A DNA stretch of 7,760 bases, taken from positions 1 to 7,760 of the forward strand of contig QFOL01000184.1 of NCBI GenBank assembly GCA_003241215.1, given 5' to 3'. Shown one piece after another: positions 1 through 7,760 of the stretch. Below the pieces are notes generated by a model that was given only the letters and a program-made list of their open reading frames with translations, was not told the DNA's origin and searched no databases. The position numbers and the translations under genes were made by a program. Position 1 is the stretch's first letter. Every line of letters starts with the position of its first letter. Origin of the DNA: Agrobacterium fabrum. Lineage in GTDB: Bacteria; Pseudomonadota; Alphaproteobacteria; Rhizobiales; Rhizobiaceae.

Positions 1-1
1 C

Positions 2-2668
2 GCGACGGCCACTCCGATGATGGAGCAATATATCGAGATCAAGGCGAACAATCCCGGTTCGCTGCTGTTCTACCGCATGGGCGATTTTTACGAATTGTTC
101 TTTGACGATGCGGTCGAAGCTTCCCGCGCTCTGGGCATCACGCTGACGAAACGCGGCCAGCATATGGGTCATGATATTCCCATGTGCGGCGTCCCCGTCC
201 ATGCGGCGGATGATTATCTCCAGAAACTCATCCTGCGCGGTTATCGCGTCGCCGTCTGCGAGCAGGTGGAAGATCCGGCTGAAGCCAAGAAGCGCGGATC
301 GAAATCCGTGGTCAAGCGTGATGTGGTGCGGCTTGTCACGCCCGGCACGCTCACCGAGGAAAAACTGCTGTCGCCGACGGAATCCAACTATCTGATGGCG
401 CTTGCCCGCATTCGCGGCAGTGCCGAGGCGCAGTTTGCGCTCGCCTGGATCGATATTTCCACCGGCGTTTTCCGTCTGGCGGAAACCACGCTGACACGGC
501 TGCTCGCCGATATCTGGCGCATCGATCCGCGCGAGTTGATCGTCGCCGATAGCCTGTTCCATGATGAGGAACTGCGGCCGGTCTTCGATGTGCTTGGCCG
601 CGTGGCGGTTCCGCAGCCGGCGATCCTCTTTGACAGCGCCACGGCGGAAGGGCGCATAGCCCGTTATTTCAACGTTTCGACACTGGATGGTTTCGGCACC
701 TTTTCGCGGGTGGAAATGGCGGCCGCCGCCGCCGCCGTCGCCTATGTCGAAAAGACCCAGATCGCCGAGCGCCCGCCGCTCGGCGCACCGGAGCGTGAAA
801 GTGCCGCCTCCACGCTTTTCATCGATCCCGCCACTCGCGCCAATCTGGAGCTGGTGAAGACGCTGTCCGGTGAGAGAGATGGATCGCTGCTGCATGCCCT
901 GAACCGCACGGTAACCGGCGGCGGTGCACGGCTTCTGGCCGAGCGGCTGATGTCGCCCTTGACCGACCCGGAAAGGATCAACGCACGCCTCGATGCCGTC
1001 GCCTATCTCATCGATGACGTCTCGCTCTGCGACGGCCTGCGTGATGCGCTGAAACATGTCGCCGATATGCCGCGTGCGCTTTCGCGTCTGGCGCTTGAGC
1101 GCGGTGGGCCACGCGATCTCGGCGCCATCCGGCTGGGATTGGTCTCCGCCGAAAAAATAGCGGCCATTCTCGATGACGGGTTGTTACCGGATGAGCTGGC
1201 AACGGCGCTGAAGGATTTGAAAGCCCTGCCCGGTGGGCTGGAAGCCATGCTCGGCTCGATGCTTGCCGACGATCTGCCGCTTTTGAAGCGTGACGGCGGT
1301 TTTCTGCGTGAAGGCGCCAACCCTGAGCTCGACGAGGTGCGGGCGCTGCGCGACCAGTCGCGCCGGGTGATTGCCGGGCTGCAGCTCAAATATGCCGATG
1401 AGACCGGCATCAAGTCGCTCAAGATCAAGCACAACAATGTGCTTGGCTATTTCATCGAGGTGACGGCAGGCAATGCCGATGTGATGATGGCGACGGACGA
1501 GGCCAAGGCGCGTTTCATCCACCGCCAGACCATGGCAGGCGCCATGCGCTTCACCACCACCGAGCTTGCCGATCTCGAAAGCCGCATTGCCAATGCCGCC
1601 GCGCAGGCTTTGACCATGGAACTGGAAGCCTTCGAGCGCATGGTCAAGGCCGTGGTGCAGCAGGCGGAGGCGATCAAGGCCGGCGCACTGGCGCTTGCGG
1701 TGATCGATGTCGCCTCGAGCCTTGCCTGTCTCGCCACCGAACAGGCCTATTGCCGACCGATCGTCGATGCTTCCATGACCTTTGTGATCAAGGGCGGGCG
1801 GCATCCGGTGGTGGAGCAGGCGTTGCGGCGGCAGTCGGCCGGACCCTTCATCGCCAATAATTGCGATCTCTCTGCCGTTGATGGTGGCAAGAACGGCGCG
1901 ATATGGCTGCTCACGGGCCCGAATATGGGCGGTAAATCGACCTTCCTGCGCCAGAATGCGCTTATCGCCATTCTCGCGCAGATCGGCTCCTTCGTTCCGG
2001 CGGACGCCGCCCATATCGGCGTCGTCGACCGGCTGTTTTCCCGTGTCGGCGCATCGGACGATCTGGCGCGCGGCCGTTCGACCTTCATGGTGGAAATGGT
2101 GGAAACCGCTGCCATTCTCAACCAGGCGACGGACCGCTCGCTGGTCATTCTGGACGAGATCGGTCGCGGCACGGCAACCTTTGACGGTCTTTCCATCGCT
2201 TGGGCGGCGGTGGAGCATCTGCACGAGGTCAATCGTTGCCGTGGTCTCTTCGCCACCCATTTCCATGAGTTGACGGTGCTGTCGGAAAAACTCGGCCGCC
2301 TTTCCAATGCCACGATGCGGGTGAAGGAGTGGGAAGGCGATGTCATCTTCCTGCATGAGGTCGGACCGGGTGCTGCGGATCGTTCCTATGGCATTCAGGT
2401 GGCGCGGCTTGCGGGCTTGCCCGCATCGGTGGTGGAGCGCGCCCGCGAGGTGCTGACGAAGCTTGAAGATGCCGACCGCAAGAACCCGGCCAGCCAGCTG
2501 ATCGACGATCTGCCGCTGTTCCAGATCGCGGTTCGCCGCGAGGAAACCCGCAAGGCCGGGCCATCGAAGCTGGAAGAAGCTCTGAAACGCTTCAACCCCG
2601 ACGAAATGACGCCGCGAGAGGCATTGGACGCGCTCTATGCGTTGAAGAAAGAACTTGGCAAGGCTTGA
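2..2668 (+). CDS. mutS: DNA mismatch repair protein MutS (5' end cut off by the window edge)
   Basis: MutS recognises mispaired or looped-out bases in newly replicated DNA and, with MutL, starts excision repair. Residue numbers here count from the Met at base 17. That Met is probably not the true start: the frame stays open to the window edge, no ribosome binding site precedes it, and the Thr-Pro just before Met-Met matches the internal TPMM of E. coli MutS. Visible features are the mismatch-reading F24-Y25-E26 (E. coli F36-Y37-E38), the Walker A loop GPNMGGKST at 634-642, the Walker B/signature DEIGRGT at 713-719, and a C-terminal helix-turn-helix region. A DLPLF stretch near the C-terminus resembles a beta-clamp binding motif. 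The terminal NPDEMTPR segment matches the E. coli tetramerisation region. At least 883 residues are present, somewhat longer than E. coli MutS. An alanine run (235-240) is coded by near-perfect GCC repeats. The stop is TGA at 2666-2668. The family call is essentially certain. Confidence 0.98.
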   Translation, partial: ATATPMMEQYIEIKANNPGSLLFYRMGDFYELFFDDAVEASRALGITLTKRGQHMGHDIPMCGVPVHAADDYLQKLILRGYRVAVCEQVEDPAEAKKRGSKSVVKRDVVRLVTPGTLTEEKLLSPTESNYLMALARIRGSAEAQFALAWIDISTGVFRLAETTLTRLLADIWRIDPRELIVADSLFHDEELRPVFDVLGRVAVPQPAILFDSATAEGRIARYFNVSTLDGFGTFSRVEMAAAAAAVAYVEKTQIAERPPLGAPERESAASTLFIDPATRANLELVKTLSGERDGSLLHALNRTVTGGGARLLAERLMSPLTDPERINARLDAVAYLIDDVSLCDGLRDALKHVADMPRALSRLALERGGPRDLGAIRLGLVSAEKIAAILDDGLLPDELATALKDLKALPGGLEAMLGSMLADDLPLLKRDGGFLREGANPELDEVRALRDQSRRVIAGLQLKYADETGIKSLKIKHNNVLGYFIEVTAGNADVMMATDEAKARFIHRQTMAGAMRFTTTELADLESRIANAAAQALTMELEAFERMVKAVVQQAEAIKAGALALAVIDVASSLACLATEQAYCRPIVDASMTFVIKGGRHPVVEQALRRQSAGPFIANNCDLSAVDGGKNGAIWLLTGPNMGGKSTFLRQNALIAILAQIGSFVPADAAHIGVVDRLFSRVGASDDLARGRSTFMVEMVETAAILNQATDRSLVILDEIGRGTATFDGLSIAWAAVEHLHEVNRCRGLFATHFHELTVLSEKLGRLSNATMRVKEWEGDVIFLHEVGPGAADRSYGIQVARLAGLPASVVERAREVLTKLEDADRKNPASQLIDDLPLFQIAVRREETRKAGPSKLEEALKRFNPDEMTPREALDALYALKKELGKA

Positions 2669-2729
2669 AGGGATAGATTGCCTGTCCATCGCCTTTAAAA
2701 CTCGCTATAGGACACTCCCATTGCAAGCG

Positions 2730-2744
2730 GTGGGATTATCCCAC
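2730..2744. repeat. Perfect 15-base palindrome upstream of glnD
   Basis: GTGGGAT-T-ATCCCAC is an exact inverted repeat with 7-base arms around one central base. As RNA it would form a 6-pair stem with a three-base loop. It ends 21 bases before the glnD ATG and directly abuts the AGGA at 2745-2748, the most purine-rich stretch ahead of that start. A CTATAG hexamer at 2705-2710 resembles an alphaproteobacterial -10 box, but no acceptable -35 box lies at normal spacing (TTGCCT at 2678-2683 leaves a 21-base spacer), so I do not call a promoter. The palindrome could be a regulator operator or a 5'-leader hairpin affecting glnD translation. It has no T-run, so it is not a standard terminator. It does not resemble the NtrC site as I know it. 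The symmetry is seen directly; any function is inference. Confidence 0.5.
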
Positions 2745-2765
2745 AGGACATGGATACCGGCATAG

Positions 2766-5594
2766 ATGGCCATCAAGGACCTGGATTTTTCCGACATTCT
2801 CGATGTCTCGGCGCTGAAGCGCGAATGCGACATCCTCTTCAAGGAAGATGGCAAGCGTATCGCCGATATCAGGTCCGACCTGCTGCCGATCTTCCGCAAG
2901 GCCAGCACGGAAGGCCGGGAAAAGACCAGGGAACTGCTGAAAGCCGATGGCAGCGGCATTGATTGCGCCCGGCGCATCTCCTGGCTTCAGGACCGGCTGA
3001 TCGAAACCCTTTATGATCTCGCCTGCCAGTATGTCTACCCGAAGGATGCACCGCAGATAGCGGTCGCGGCGGTCGGCGGTTATGGCCGCGGCACGCTGGC
3101 GCCGGGATCGGATATCGATCTCCTGTTCCTGCTGCCGGCCAAGAATACGCCTGACATGCACAAGGCCGTGGAGTTCGTGCTCTATCTCCTCTGGGACCTC
3201 GGTTTCAAGGTTGGCCATGCCACCCGAACGGTGGATGAATGCATCCGCCTGTCCAAATCCGATATGACGATCCGCACCGCCATTCTGGAAGTGCGGGCGA
3301 TCTGCGGCAAAAAATCCCTGACCGACGATCTTGAAAAACGCTTCGAGTCGGAAGTCGTCACCGGTACCGGTCCGGAGTTCATTGCCGCAAAGCTCGCCGA
3401 GCGCGACCAGCGCCACCGCAAGGCGGGCGATACGCGTTATCTGGTGGAGCCGAACGTCAAGGAAGGCAAGGGCGGGTTGCGCGACCTGCATACGCTGTTC
3501 TGGATCGCCAAATATTATTATCACGTCCGCGATACGGCCGATCTGGTGAAGCTCGGCGTCCTGTCGCGGCGCGAACTCAGGCTGTTCGAAAAGGCCGATG
3601 ATTTTCTCTGGGCCGTTCGTTGCCAGATGCATTTCATCACCAACAAGGCGGAAGAGCGCCTTTCTTTCGACATTCAGCGAGAAATCGCCGATGCGCTGGG
3701 ATATCAGCCGCGCCCCGGCCTTTCCGCCGTCGAGCGTTTCATGAAGCATTATTTCCTCGTGGCTAAGGATGTTGGCGACCTGACCCGCATCGTCTGTGCT
3801 GCACTGGAAGACCGGCAGGCGAAGGACGTGCCGGGCCTTTCCGGCGTTCTCAGCCGCTTCGCCCACCGTGTACGCAAGATTCCCGGCTCGGTGGAATTCG
3901 TCGAGGATCGCGGCCGCATTGCGCTCGCCAAACCTGATGTCTTCAAGAATGACCCGGTCAATCTGATCCGGCTGTTCCACATTGCCGATATCAACAATCT
4001 CGAACTGCATCCCGATGCGCTGCGTGTCGTCACGCGTTCGCTGTCGCTCATCAATGACGAGCTGCGGGAAAACGAAGAGGCAAACCGGCTTTTCCTGTCG
4101 ATCCTGACGTCGCGGCGCGATCCGGCCCTGACGCTGCGCCGCATGAACGAGGCAGGCGTGCTCGGCAAGTTCATTCCCGAATTCGGCAAGATCGTCGCGA
4201 TGATGCAGTTCAACATGTATCATCACTATACGGTGGATGAGCATCTGATCCGCTCCGTCGGCGTTCTGTCGGAAGTGGACAAGGGAACGGCCGTCGACGC
4301 CCACCCGCTCGCCAACCAGCTGATGCCGAGCGTCGAGGAACGCGAGGCGCTTTATGTCGCCGTGCTGTTGCACGATGTCGCCAAGGGCCGGCAGGAAGAC
4401 CACTCGATTGCCGGCGCGCGCGTCGCCCGCAAGCTCTGCCAGCGTTTCCGGCTGACCGGCAAGCAGACCGAAACGGTGGTCTGGCTGATCGAGCAACATC
4501 TGCTGATGTCCATGGTCGCCCAGACGCGCGACCTGCATGACCGCAAGACCATCACCGATTTTGCCGACAAGGTGCAGTCCATGGAGCGGCTGAAGATGCT
4601 GCTCATCCTGACGGTCTGCGATATCCGCGCCGTTGGTCCGGGCGTGTGGAACGGCTGGAAAGGGCAGCTGCTGCGTTCGCTTTATTACGAGACCGAACTG
4701 CTGCTCTCGGGCGGCTTCTCGGAGGTCTCCCGCAAGGAGCGCGCGCAGATCGCCCGGCAGGCGCTTTACGACGCACTCGAAGACTGGGGCCAGAAGGCGC
4801 GGCGCAAATATACCAAGCTGCACTACGAGCCCTACCTGCTGACGGTGGCGCTGGAAGACCAGGTGCGCCATACCCGCTTTATCCGTGAGGCCGACAAGCA
4901 GGAAAAAGCGCTGTCGACCATGGTGCGCACCCATTCCTTCCATGCCATCACCGAAATCACCGTGCTGGCGCCGGACCATCCGCGCCTGCTGTCCATCATC
5001 ACCGGCGCCTGTGCGGCCGCCGGCGCCAATATCGCCGATGCGCAAATCTTCACGACGTCCGATGGGCGGGCGCTGGATACAATCCTCATCAACCGCGAAT
5101 TTCCGATCGATGAGGATGAGACGCGGCGCGGCAACAATGTCGGCAAGCTCATCGAGGAGGTTCTTTCGGGCAAGCAGCGCCTGCCGGAAATGATCGCCAC
5201 CCGCACCAAGAGCCGCAAGAAGAAAAGCGCCTTCACCATTCCCCCTTCCGTCACCATCTCGAATGGTTTGTCCAACAAGTTCACCGTTATCGAAGTCGAA
5301 TGCCTCGATAGGCCCGGACTTCTGGCTGACATGACGGCTGTGATCGCCGATCTGTCTCTCGATATTCATTCCGCCCGCATCACCACCTTCGGCGAAAAGG
5401 TCATCGATACCTTCTATGTGACCGACCTCTTCGGCCAGAAGGTTACGAATGACAACCGGCAGGCCAGCATCGCCACGCGCCTGAAGGCGGTGATGAGCGA
5501 GCAGGAAGACGAATTGCGAGACCGTATGCCGAACGGCATCATCGCCCATCCAGACGTGGCGGCACTGCCTGCCGCGCGCACGGCAAAGGCTTGA
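2766..5594 (+). CDS. glnD: Bifunctional [protein-PII] uridylyltransferase / uridylyl-removing enzyme GlnD
   Basis: GlnD is the cytoplasmic glutamine sensor of nitrogen regulation. It adds UMP to PII proteins (GlnB/GlnK) when glutamine is low and removes it when glutamine is high, so controlling glutamine synthetase and the Ntr response. The 942 residues are within the usual family range. In order: a nucleotidyltransferase domain with G114-S115-D116-I117-D118; a conserved [15 protein letters not shown] block; an HD hydrolase domain with H487/H493, the H536-D537 pair, H578 and a CDIRA motif at 618-622; then two ACT domains beginning near residues 727 and 839, which sense glutamine in this family. 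Both catalytic centres look intact, so both activities are expected. The start is well fixed: a TAG stop sits in frame directly before the ATG, so no longer form is possible. The ribosome binding site is weak (GGA at 2752-2754, AGGA at 2745-2748). murJ follows after 7 bases, suggesting co-transcription. Confidence 0.98.
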   Translation: MAIKDLDFSDILDVSALKRECDILFKEDGKRIADIRSDLLPIFRKASTEGREKTRELLKADGSGIDCARRISWLQDRLIETLYDLACQYVYPKDAPQIAVAAVGGYGRGTLAPGSDIDLLFLLPAKNTPDMHKAVEFVLYLLWDLGFKVGHATRTVDECIRLSKSDMTIRTAILEVRAICGKKSLTDDLEKRFESEVVTGTGPEFIAAKLAERDQRHRKAGDTRYLVEPNVKEGKGGLRDLHTLFWIAKYYYHVRDTADLVKLGVLSRRELRLFEKADDFLWAVRCQMHFITNKAEERLSFDIQREIADALGYQPRPGLSAVERFMKHYFLVAKDVGDLTRIVCAALEDRQAKDVPGLSGVLSRFAHRVRKIPGSVEFVEDRGRIALAKPDVFKNDPVNLIRLFHIADINNLELHPDALRVVTRSLSLINDELRENEEANRLFLSILTSRRDPALTLRRMNEAGVLGKFIPEFGKIVAMMQFNMYHHYTVDEHLIRSVGVLSEVDKGTAVDAHPLANQLMPSVEEREALYVAVLLHDVAKGRQEDHSIAGARVARKLCQRFRLTGKQTETVVWLIEQHLLMSMVAQTRDLHDRKTITDFADKVQSMERLKMLLILTVCDIRAVGPGVWNGWKGQLLRSLYYETELLLSGGFSEVSRKERAQIARQALYDALEDWGQKARRKYTKLHYEPYLLTVALEDQVRHTRFIREADKQEKALSTMVRTHSFHAITEITVLAPDHPRLLSIITGACAAAGANIADAQIFTTSDGRALDTILINREFPIDEDETRRGNNVGKLIEEVLSGKQRLPEMIATRTKSRKKKSAFTIPPSVTISNGLSNKFTVIEVECLDRPGLLADMTAVIADLSLDIHSARITTFGEKVIDTFYVTDLFGQKVTNDNRQASIATRLKAVMSEQEDELRDRMPNGIIAHPDVAALPAARTAKA

Positions 5595-5601
5595 AGCGCC
5601 C

Positions 5602-7191
5602 ATGAGTCTGATCGGCAAGTTCGCCACCGTCGGCACGGCCACGCTCGGTAGCCGCATTTTCGGTTTCCTGCGTGAAACCCTGATGGCCGCCGCCGTCGGC
5701 ACCGGCCCTGTGGCCGACGCCTTCAACGCCGCCTTCCGTTTCCCCAATACCTTCCGGCGGCTGTTTGCCGAAGGCGCGTTCAACTCGGCCTTCGTGCCGC
5801 TTTTCGCCAAGGAAATCGAGGCGAACGGCATGGAGGGCGCGAGACGCTTTTCGGAGGAAGTCTTCGGCGTCCTGTTCACCGTGCTTCTGGCCTTGACGAT
5901 CCTGATGGAACTGTCGATGCCGTTCATCGTTCGCACCGTGATCGCGCCGGGCTTTCTGGAAGACCCGGTGAAATTCGACAACACCGTCCATCTCGCCACC
6001 ATCATGTTTCCCTATCTCGCCTGCATGTCTCTGGCGGCAATGATGGGCGGCATGCTGAACTCGCTGCACCGCTATTTTGCGGCGGCGATCGCGCCCGTAT
6101 TCCTCAACATCATCCTCATCGGCGTGCTCGCGCTTGCCTGGTGGAAAAATTACGATCCGCTGCAGGTGGGTTATGCGCTCTCCTGGGGCGTGATGGCGGC
6201 TGGTCTGGTGCAGCTTGCCATCGTCTGGATCGCCGTGCGCAATGCCGGCATGCGCATCGGTTTCCGCAGGCCGCGGCTGACGAAGAATGTGCAGCGCCTT
6301 CTGGTTCTTGCCCTGCCGGCGGCCATTACCGGCGGCATCACCCAGATCAATCTGCTGATCAACACCAATATTGCTTCTGCCGGCGAAGGCGTAATTTCCT
6401 CGCTTGCTTATGCGGACCGTATTTACCAGCTACCGCTCGGCGTAGTCGGCATCGCGGTGGCCACCGTGCTTCTGCCGGAACTGGCGCGGGCGTTGCGCGG
6501 CGGGCATATGGTCGAGGCCGGGAGCCTGCAGAACCGCTCGGTTGAGTTCGTGCTGTTCCTGACATTGCCGGCTGCCGCAGCACTTCTCGTCATGGCGGAG
6601 CCTATCGTTCGTTTTCTTTATGAACGCGGCAACTTTTCGCCCTCGGCCACCGTCACCGTCGCGCAAATCCTCGGTATCTATGGTCTTGGTCTGCCGGCTT
6701 TCGTGCTGATCAAGGCCTTCATTCCGGGCTTCTTCGCCCGCGAGGATACCCGCACGCCAATGATCTTCGCGGCGATTTCCGTCGTCGTGAACGTCTCCCT
6801 GGCGCTGACGTTGTTTCCGCGTCTTGGAGGCCCGGGCATCGCTATTGCCGAAATCACTGCCGGATGGGTGAACGCCGCCCTGCTGTTTGGCATGCTTTTG
6901 TGGCGCGGTCACTGGCAGGTGGATATTCCGCTCCTCACCCGCATTCCGCGTTTGCTGCTGGCTGCGGCCTTGATGGCCGGTTTTGTGCACTATGCGCTGA
7001 CCTATTTGACTTTCGAACTGTCTTCCGCCTCGTCCATTTTCGTTCGGGCGGGCACCATCATGGCCCTCGTTTTCGCAGCCATGCTGGTCTATTTCGTGCT
7101 GGCCTTTGTTTCGGGTGGGGCCGATATCGGCATGGTCAAGCGAGCTATCCGCAAGCGCGGCAAAAAGAACGTCGAAACGGAGGCGGGCTGA
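5602..7191 (+). CDS. murJ: Lipid II flippase MurJ (MviN family)
   Basis: MurJ is an inner-membrane protein of the MOP exporter superfamily that moves the peptidoglycan precursor lipid II from the cytoplasmic to the periplasmic face, and it is usually essential. The 529 residues are close to the E. coli protein length, and the hydrophobic pattern fits the family's 14 membrane helices. Residues important in E. coli MurJ fall at identical numbers: R18, R24, D39, R52, R53 and E57 within the conserved N-terminal block. A YADR motif with R273 corresponds to E. coli R270 in the central cavity. That exact N-terminal register supports the ATG at 5602. The gene begins 7 bases after the glnD stop with only a weak GAAG (5593-5596) as ribosome binding site, so translation may be coupled to glnD. 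Its C-terminal tail is short and rich in Lys/Arg, consistent with a cytoplasmic end. The stop codon shares its A with the next gene's ATG. Confidence 0.97.
   Translation: MSLIGKFATVGTATLGSRIFGFLRETLMAAAVGTGPVADAFNAAFRFPNTFRRLFAEGAFNSAFVPLFAKEIEANGMEGARRFSEEVFGVLFTVLLALTILMELSMPFIVRTVIAPGFLEDPVKFDNTVHLATIMFPYLACMSLAAMMGGMLNSLHRYFAAAIAPVFLNIILIGVLALAWWKNYDPLQVGYALSWGVMAAGLVQLAIVWIAVRNAGMRIGFRRPRLTKNVQRLLVLALPAAITGGITQINLLINTNIASAGEGVISSLAYADRIYQLPLGVVGIAVATVLLPELARALRGGHMVEAGSLQNRSVEFVLFLTLPAAAALLVMAEPIVRFLYERGNFSPSATVTVAQILGIYGLGLPAFVLIKAFIPGFFAREDTRTPMIFAAISVVVNVSLALTLFPRLGGPGIAIAEITAGWVNAALLFGMLLWRGHWQVDIPLLTRIPRLLLAAALMAGFVHYALTYLTFELSSASSIFVRAGTIMALVFAAMLVYFVLAFVSGGADIGMVKRAIRKRGKKNVETEAG
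7179..7183 (+). promoter_or_regulatory. Ribosome binding site of the VOC gene, inside murJ
   Basis: GGAGG lies 7 bases before the ATG at 7191, the best Shine-Dalgarno match in the window. It sits within the last codons of murJ and decides the start of the next gene. The same frame is open upstream to base 6864, but that stretch only reads murJ out of frame and does not look like VOC sequence. Confidence 0.85.
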
Positions 7192-7595
7192 TGTCCTTTG
7201 CCGAAAACCGCCGCATCGCGCTTGTTACGCTTGTCGTGGATAACTACGATCGGGCAAAAGCGTTTTATTGCAATGTACTCGGGTTCGAATGCCTGTCCGA
7301 TCAGCCGCTTGGTGATGGCAAGCGATGGCTGGCGGTGAAACCTGAAGGCAGCGAGGGCGGCGCCCTGCTGCTTGCCCAGGCGGACGGTGAACCGCAGAGG
7401 CTTGCCATCGGCAACCAGACGGGCGGTCGTGTCGGGTTTTTCCTACATACCGATAATTTCCAACGCGATTATGAAACGATGTTGGCCCGCGGCGTGCGCT
7501 TTCTGGAAGAACCGCGCCATGAGGTTTACGGCTCCGTTGCGGTCTTTGTAGACCCTTATGGCAATCGCTGGGATCTTCTGGAACCGCGCGGCTGA
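7191..7595 (+). CDS. VOC family protein (glyoxalase/bleomycin-resistance fold), function unknown
   Basis: This is a 134-residue protein of one VOC domain built from two beta-alpha-beta-beta-beta modules. The first module has the typical pattern of a hydrophobic strand, V16-D17, and A24-F25-Y26 leading to L30-G31-F32. The second ends in F119-V120-D121-P122-Y123-G124-N125-R126-W127-D128-L129, the hallmark close of the fold. VOC proteins include glyoxalase I, ring-cleavage dioxygenases and antibiotic-binding proteins, and single-domain members generally act as dimers. By motif alignment the usual metal-ligand positions hold L11, R80 and D128 instead of His, His/Gln and Glu, so a classical metal-dependent activity is doubtful and a binding role is possible. 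No signal peptide or membrane segment is visible, so it should be cytoplasmic. The start is set by GGAGG and by the TGATG overlap with the murJ stop, which implies translational coupling. The substrate cannot be told from sequence. Confidence 0.9.
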   Translation: MSFAENRRIALVTLVVDNYDRAKAFYCNVLGFECLSDQPLGDGKRWLAVKPEGSEGGALLLAQADGEPQRLAIGNQTGGRVGFFLHTDNFQRDYETMLARGVRFLEEPRHEVYGSVAVFVDPYGNRWDLLEPRG

Positions 7596-7611
7596 CATGC
7601 CCTGAAACCGC

Positions 7612-7640
7612 TTGATTGCTGGGGGCTGCGGGTGCATAAG
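7612..7640 (+). promoter_or_regulatory. Candidate sigma-70 promoter for trpS
   Basis: TTGATT (7612-7617) and CATAAG (7635-7640) match four of six bases each to the -35 and -10 consensus, with an ideal 17-base spacer. Transcription would begin about 50 bases before the trpS ATG. The rest of the 103-base gap (7596-7698) holds a short GC-rich stretch near 7661-7674. I see no terminator with a T-run after the VOC gene, so read-through from upstream is also possible. The assignment rests on motif matching only. Confidence 0.45.
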
Positions 7641-7688
7641 CGCGCGTGCAATTCCAACCATGGGGCGGGGCCCTCCACAAGCCTTTTC

Positions 7689-7693
7689 GAGGA
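7689..7693 (+). promoter_or_regulatory. Ribosome binding site of trpS
   Basis: GAGGA lies 5 bases before the ATG at 7699, a good Shine-Dalgarno match that supports this start. Confidence 0.7.
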
Positions 7694-7698
7694 CGACA

Positions 7699-7760
7699 AT
7701 GAACGCATTCAAGCCGCTGGTTTTCTCGGGCGTCCAGCCGACCGGCAATCTGCATCTCGG
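7699..7760 (+). CDS. trpS: Tryptophanyl-tRNA synthetase TrpS, N-terminal fragment (3' end beyond the window)
   Basis: TrpS is a cytoplasmic class I aminoacyl-tRNA synthetase that activates tryptophan with ATP and loads it onto tRNA-Trp. Only 20 full codons plus two bases are present. They read MNAFKPLVFSGVQPTGNLHL, and the split last codon must be Gly. The S10-G11-V12-Q13-P14-T15-G16 stretch followed by H19-L20-Gly is the TrpRS version of the class I HIGH motif, which binds ATP. Its position close to the N-terminus is normal for bacterial TrpS, so the start at 7699 is credible, and a GAGGA ribosome binding site precedes it. The catalytic core and KMSKS loop lie outside the window. TyrRS is the nearest alternative family, but the spacing and the GVQPTGNLHLG wording favour TrpRS. 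Confidence 0.93.
   Translation, partial: MNAFKPLVFSGVQPTGNLHL

Noticed and set aside
2671..2687. A stem-loop just after the mutS stop (GGATAG with CTGTCC, one G-U pair) as a terminator
   Set aside because: The stem is short and AT-containing, and it is not followed by a T-run; the nearest Ts are interrupted and several bases away.
1184..2689. A 501-codon open frame on the minus strand opposite mutS
   Set aside because: Same kind of shadow: no recognisable domain, and it lies fully opposite the conserved MutS ATPase and C-terminal regions.
2750..2962. A 70-codon frame starting 16 bases before glnD, as a possible leader peptide
   Set aside because: Its AGGA is only one base from the ATG, too close to work well, and nearly all of the frame overlaps the start of glnD in another frame with no leader-like features.
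2736..6005. A 1089-codon open frame on the minus strand across glnD and the start of murJ
   Set aside because: It lies opposite two well-identified genes. Long antisense frames are common in GC-rich genomes because codon bias removes stop codons from the matching reverse frame. The translation is rich in Arg, His, Gln and Asp without any motif I recognise, and it crosses a gene boundary.
6864..7190. A longer, 243-residue form of the VOC protein using an upstream ATG
   Set aside because: The upstream part is murJ coding sequence read out of frame and has no VOC features. The GGAGG site and TGATG overlap at 7191 give a far better start.
7660..7676. GC-rich stretch before trpS as a hairpin terminator
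   Set aside because: At best five pairs including a G-U close the stem, and no T-run follows it; it is more likely part of the trpS leader.
7225..7755. Minus-strand frame across the VOC gene and the trpS start (176 codons)
   Set aside because: It runs opposite two identified genes, lacks recognisable motifs and behaves as a codon-bias shadow.

Overview
This window looks like a core chromosomal segment of a Rhizobiales alphaproteobacterium, most likely an Agrobacterium/Rhizobium-type genome. The basis is uniformly GC-rich coding sequence, protein sequences that read as rhizobial, and the gene order mutS - glnD - murJ - (VOC protein) - trpS, all on the plus strand. The genus call rests on recognition of the proteins, not on a database search.

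Layout. (1) Bases 2-2668: mutS, missing only its extreme N-terminus, which lies off the left edge. (2) Bases 2669-2765: a 97-base intergenic gap containing a perfect 15-base palindrome (2730-2744) just ahead of glnD. (3) Bases 2766-5594: glnD, the bifunctional PII uridylyltransferase/uridylyl-removing enzyme, complete. (4) Bases 5602-7191: murJ (mviN), the lipid II flippase, 7 bases after glnD. (5) Bases 7191-7595: a 134-residue VOC (glyoxalase/bleomycin-resistance fold) protein whose ATG overlaps the murJ stop by one base and has a strong GGAGG ribosome binding site. (6) Bases 7596-7698: a 103-base gap with a plausible sigma-70 promoter. (7) Bases 7699-7760: the first 20 codons of trpS, running off the right edge.

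How the genes fit together. glnD, murJ and the VOC gene are spaced like one transcription unit (7-base gap, then 1-base overlap). mutS upstream and trpS downstream are separated by gaps of about 100 bases and may be transcribed on their own. The products cover unrelated housekeeping jobs: mismatch repair, nitrogen-status signalling, peptidoglycan precursor export and tryptophan tRNA charging.

I found no mobile element, CRISPR array, tRNA or rRNA, and no sign of a novel multi-gene system. Long minus-strand open frames (up to 1089 codons) are best read as shadows of GC-rich coding sequence. The points most worth a second look are the palindrome before glnD, the VOC protein that appears to lack the usual metal ligands, and the tight coupling of glnD to murJ.
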